Positions 13,299-15,407 of a DNA stretch of 15,407 bases are shown here, in pieces. The notes below the pieces were generated by a model that searched no databases, had not been told where the DNA came from, and saw nothing but the letters and a program-made list of their open reading frames with translations. A program made the position numbers and the translations under genes. Origin of the DNA: JBCDBD01 sp039184335 (lineage in GTDB: Bacteria > Bacteroidota > Bacteroidia > Flavobacteriales > Flavobacteriaceae). The stretch spans positions 1-15,407 of the forward strand of contig JBCDBD010000059.1 in NCBI GenBank assembly GCA_039184335.1, written 5' to 3'. Within the stretch, counting starts at the first letter, position 1; the number at the start of each line of letters is the position of its first letter.

Positions 13299-14573
13299 TT
13301 AGGAATGGGATGCAATTGCCTTGGCAGCAATATAAGCCCCTGTCCATGCATTTTGAAAGTTAAATCCTCCAGTAATGGCATCAACATTGATGACCTCTCC
13401 GGCAAAATAAAGATTGGGAAGGATTTTGCTTTCAAATGTTTTGAAATTGATTTCTTTAAGGTCGACTCCACCAGCAGTTACGAATTCTTCTTTAAACGTG
13501 CTTTTTCCATTTACCTTGAGAGAGCATGCGGTCAATTCACCTGCAAGCTGTTCCAATGTTTCATTTGGGGCCTCTGCCCATCGCAAATCACTTTCAATAG
13601 CGGCGGCTTTTACTAGATTGGCCCACAAACGGCGCGGCAATTCAACAATATGACTTCTCAATATGGTTTTCTTTGCTTCCACCTCCCGTACTTTTTTAAG
13701 AAACTGTACCATGGATGCTTTGGTGTACTCTGGTACCCAATTTACCGTAATCTTGAAATTGTACTTGTACTTGTTGAGCAAATGGGCACCCCAAGCCGAT
13801 AGTTTTAAAATTGCGGGGCCACTCAATCCCCAATGGGTTATCAACACGGGACCCTCAGAAAATAAAACTGGCTCCTTGACAACTTTGCTCTTCAGGGTTA
13901 TGGTTATTTGTGAGTCATAATGCTTTTTCTGGGGAATTTCCACTTCAGCATGAGTGGATATTCCTTGAATGTTCTTGATTCGTTTATCATCGACATTAAA
14001 GGTGAAAAGCGAGGGCACAGGTGGTACAATGACATGGCCCAAAGTCGCTAACAACTGCCACACTTTAGGGTTACTGCCAGTGGCGATCAAAAGCTTTTTG
14101 GCATGGTAATGCTTGTTCATGGTCGTTACCTGCCAAAGCCTTTCTTTTCTCAGGAAAGTAATTTTCTTTACCGCACTGTTTTTCAATATATTGATACCCA
14201 GATTTTTGACCGTATTCAAAAAACAATCAACTATGGTTTGTGAACTGTCACTTTTTGGAAATACCCTACCATCAGTTTCCACTTTGAGCGGAACCCCTTT
14301 TTCTTCAAAAAAGTGCATGGTATCGCTTGGGTCATGGGTATGAAAGGGGCCCAATAGTTCTTTTCCGCCCCGAGGATAGTTATTCACCAATTCATGAGGA
14401 GAGAATAGGGCATGTGTCACATTGCATCGACCACCCCCAGAGACCTTAACTTTTGATAGTACATTTTTGCCACGCTCAAAAATAGCTATACTGAGTTCTG
14501 GATTATGTTCCGCAATATGTATGGCTGCATAGAAACCGGCGGCCCCACCCCCTACGATAATGACATCGAACAT
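13299..14573 (-). CDS. BaiN/HI0933-family NAD(P)/FAD-dependent oxidoreductase
   Basis: A 424-residue flavoprotein. The N-terminus is a dinucleotide-binding fold for FAD: DVIIVGGGAAGFYAAIHI (3-20), with the GxGxxG glycines at 8, 10 and 13. The family hallmark VSGGGRCNVTH follows at 43-53. The C-terminal end NLYFAGEVINVDAITGGFNFQNAWTGAYIA closes the FAD site. The family (PF03486, YhiN/HI0933) includes BaiN, implicated in bile acid reduction in gut bacteria, but most members have no known substrate and none can be read here. The start is ATG 14573, which shares its A with the TGA stop of the phosphodiesterase gene (TGATG), indicating translational coupling. A TTG one codon upstream is in frame but less likely. 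Confidence 0.88.
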   Translation of the reverse strand: MFDVIIVGGGAAGFYAAIHIAEHNPELSIAIFERGKNVLSKVKVSGGGRCNVTHALFSPHELVNNYPRGGKELLGPFHTHDPSDTMHFFEEKGVPLKVETDGRVFPKSDSSQTIVDCFLNTVKNLGINILKNSAVKKITFLRKERLWQVTTMNKHYHAKKLLIATGSNPKVWQLLATLGHVIVPPVPSLFTFNVDDKRIKNIQGISTHAEVEIPQKKHYDSQITITLKSKVVKEPVLFSEGPVLITHWGLSGPAILKLSAWGAHLLNKYKYNFKITVNWVPEYTKASMVQFLKKVREVEAKKTILRSHIVELPRRLWANLVKAAAIESDLRWAEAPNETLEQLAGELTACSLKVNGKSTFKEEFVTAGGVDLKEINFKTFESKILPNLYFAGEVINVDAITGGFNFQNAWTGAYIAAKAIASHS

Positions 14574-15325
14574 CAATTTACCCTTTCAGGATAATTGGTA
14601 ATGATTCCATCCACCCCAAAGTCCTTCATTTTTTTTATGTCCTTCATTTTATTGACCGTCCAAGTATACACCATAAGACCTTCATCATGCATTTTTTTTA
14701 TATTTTGTTCCGTAAGTTTCTTGAAATATGGGTTGATGGCGGTTGCCTTCAACGTTTTTGCCGTATAAATAGCCTCTAAAGGGTCTCCCTCGGTCAAAAC
14801 CGCAATGGCGATATCAGGGTTTGCAGTCCTCATTCTTCGCAGCTCTTCCCAATTAAAACTAGAAATGATAAAATTGTCTGACGACCAACCCCTTTCGTGA
14901 ACATAGTCTTTAATGATGCCATTCACACCAACGGCGGTATTGGCCCCTTTTAGTTCGATATTCAAAGCCACCTCATTTGCAATAAGATCCAATACTTCAT
15001 GCAACATGGGAATTTTATGGTCTCCTTTCAGGACCACTTGTTTTAAATCTGCTACCGTATACGCCTCAATTTTGCCTTTGGCATTTGAAAGCCGGTCCAA
15101 ACGATCATCATGAAAGACCACTATTTCACCACTATCTACCCTAAACACATCTATTTCGATCATATCAACACCCAAATCCAATGCTTTCTGGATAGATGCC
15201 AAAGTATTTTCAGTTTCATGGCCCATAGCGCCGCGATGACCAATAACCAAAGGTTCTGTATACAACATATTGCAACCTATAAATAGCAATACAGCAAATA
15301 AACTCCATATGCCTGATCTTTTCAT
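14573..15325 (-). CDS. Lipoprotein glycerophosphodiester phosphodiesterase
   Basis: A 250-residue GDPD-family enzyme (PF03009) that would hydrolyse glycerophosphodiesters to sn-glycerol 3-phosphate and an alcohol. The N-terminus is a lipoprotein signal: MKRSG, a hydrophobic core, and the lipobox LFIGC with Cys18 as the lipid anchor. Catalytic features follow: His30-Arg31 in VIGHRGAMGHETENT, Glu57 and Asp59 in MIEIDVFRVD (metal ligands), and His72 in VVFHDDRLDRLSN. Later family blocks are IPMLHEVLDLI, ALNIELKG and the end GLMVYTWTVNKMKDIKKMKDFGVDGIITNYPE. The usual length is retained. I choose ATG 15325 because it places the signal peptide at the start; an in-frame ATG at 15379 would bury it. 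The enzyme should act outside the cytoplasmic membrane. It is first in a coupled pair with the flavoprotein gene. Confidence 0.9.
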   Translation of the reverse strand: MKRSGIWSLFAVLLFIGCNMLYTEPLVIGHRGAMGHETENTLASIQKALDLGVDMIEIDVFRVDSGEIVVFHDDRLDRLSNAKGKIEAYTVADLKQVVLKGDHKIPMLHEVLDLIANEVALNIELKGANTAVGVNGIIKDYVHERGWSSDNFIISSFNWEELRRMRTANPDIAIAVLTEGDPLEAIYTAKTLKATAINPYFKKLTEQNIKKMHDEGLMVYTWTVNKMKDIKKMKDFGVDGIITNYPERVN

Positions 15326-15373
15326 AATCAAACTTTTATTTGAAAAACTTAAAATTACAACTTGAAAACCGGA

Positions 15374-15387
15374 TTTCATAGATGAAA
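15374..15387. repeat. Small inverted repeat upstream of the phosphodiesterase gene
   Basis: TTTCAT-AG-ATGAAA is a perfect inverted repeat with 6-base arms, extended imperfectly by GGA/ACC flanks. It lies about 50 bp before the chosen start codon at 15325, in the zone where a promoter or operator would be. No clean -7/-33 pair was found next to it. Function is not shown, and a repeat this short can occur by chance. Confidence 0.2.
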
Positions 15388-15407
15388 CCTAATCTCAAAA
15401 GGAATCC

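Noticed and set aside
15326..15379. Phosphodiesterase start at ATG 15379
   Set aside because: It would place 18 residues before the lipoprotein signal peptide and hide it. The ATG at 15325 gives a standard signal with lipobox.
1..15407. CRISPR array, tRNA, insertion sequence or prophage genes
   Set aside because: No evenly spaced direct repeats, no cloverleaf-like segment, and no transposase or integrase frames were found by reading both strands.

Overview
The window looks like chromosome of a marine member of the Flavobacteriaceae (Bacteroidota), near the Muricauda/Maribacter/Robiginitalea group. This is inferred from three things: protein sequence character, promoters of the Bacteroidota type (TTTG, about 20 bp, TAnnTTTG) with almost no Shine-Dalgarno sequences, and a mevalonate-pathway gene row next to a geranylgeranylglycerol-phosphate-type UbiA prenyltransferase. 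Genus cannot be fixed from the sequence.

Layout. Bases 1-99 are the tail of an unrecognised + strand gene, closed by a strong intrinsic terminator (110-173). An AraC-family regulator (280-1113) precedes a secreted SRPBCC-fold protein (1203-1775), separated by two small bulged inverted repeats. Bases 1776-2791 are gene-poor and look decayed: a possible 83-residue minus-strand ORF, and a broken lipoprotein gene that begins like a serine hydrolase (beta-lactamase/PF00144 type) and is stopped by an in-frame TAA. Next come an AraC regulator with a GyrI-like ligand-binding domain (2792-3709), a near-perfect 30-bp palindrome (3725-3754), and a TIR-domain protein (3790-4641). This palindrome-TIR module is the most accessory-looking part of the window.

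From 9861 down to 4769 the minus strand carries a housekeeping row: diphosphomevalonate decarboxylase, a GHMP kinase (mevalonate or phosphomevalonate kinase), a UbiA prenyltransferase, a nitrilase-family hydrolase and an RluB-type rRNA pseudouridine synthase. The first three would make isopentenyl diphosphate and spend a polyprenyl diphosphate product on a membrane lipid or similar acceptor. The sequence shows separate promoters before the GHMP kinase and before rluB, and a -7 element before the decarboxylase. tspO diverges from the decarboxylase gene and overlaps a convergent DUF1697 gene by 8 bp.

From 11057 onward the theme is glycerol. glpK and glpF form a tight + strand pair for glycerol uptake and phosphorylation. 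They converge, with a 1-bp gap, on a minus-strand pair made of a lipoprotein glycerophosphodiester phosphodiesterase and a BaiN/HI0933-type flavoprotein whose start and stop codons overlap (TGATG). The phosphodiesterase and glpFK could both feed sn-glycerol-3-phosphate metabolism, but no G3P dehydrogenase or G3P transporter lies in the window.

No rRNA, tRNA, CRISPR array, insertion sequence or integrase was found.
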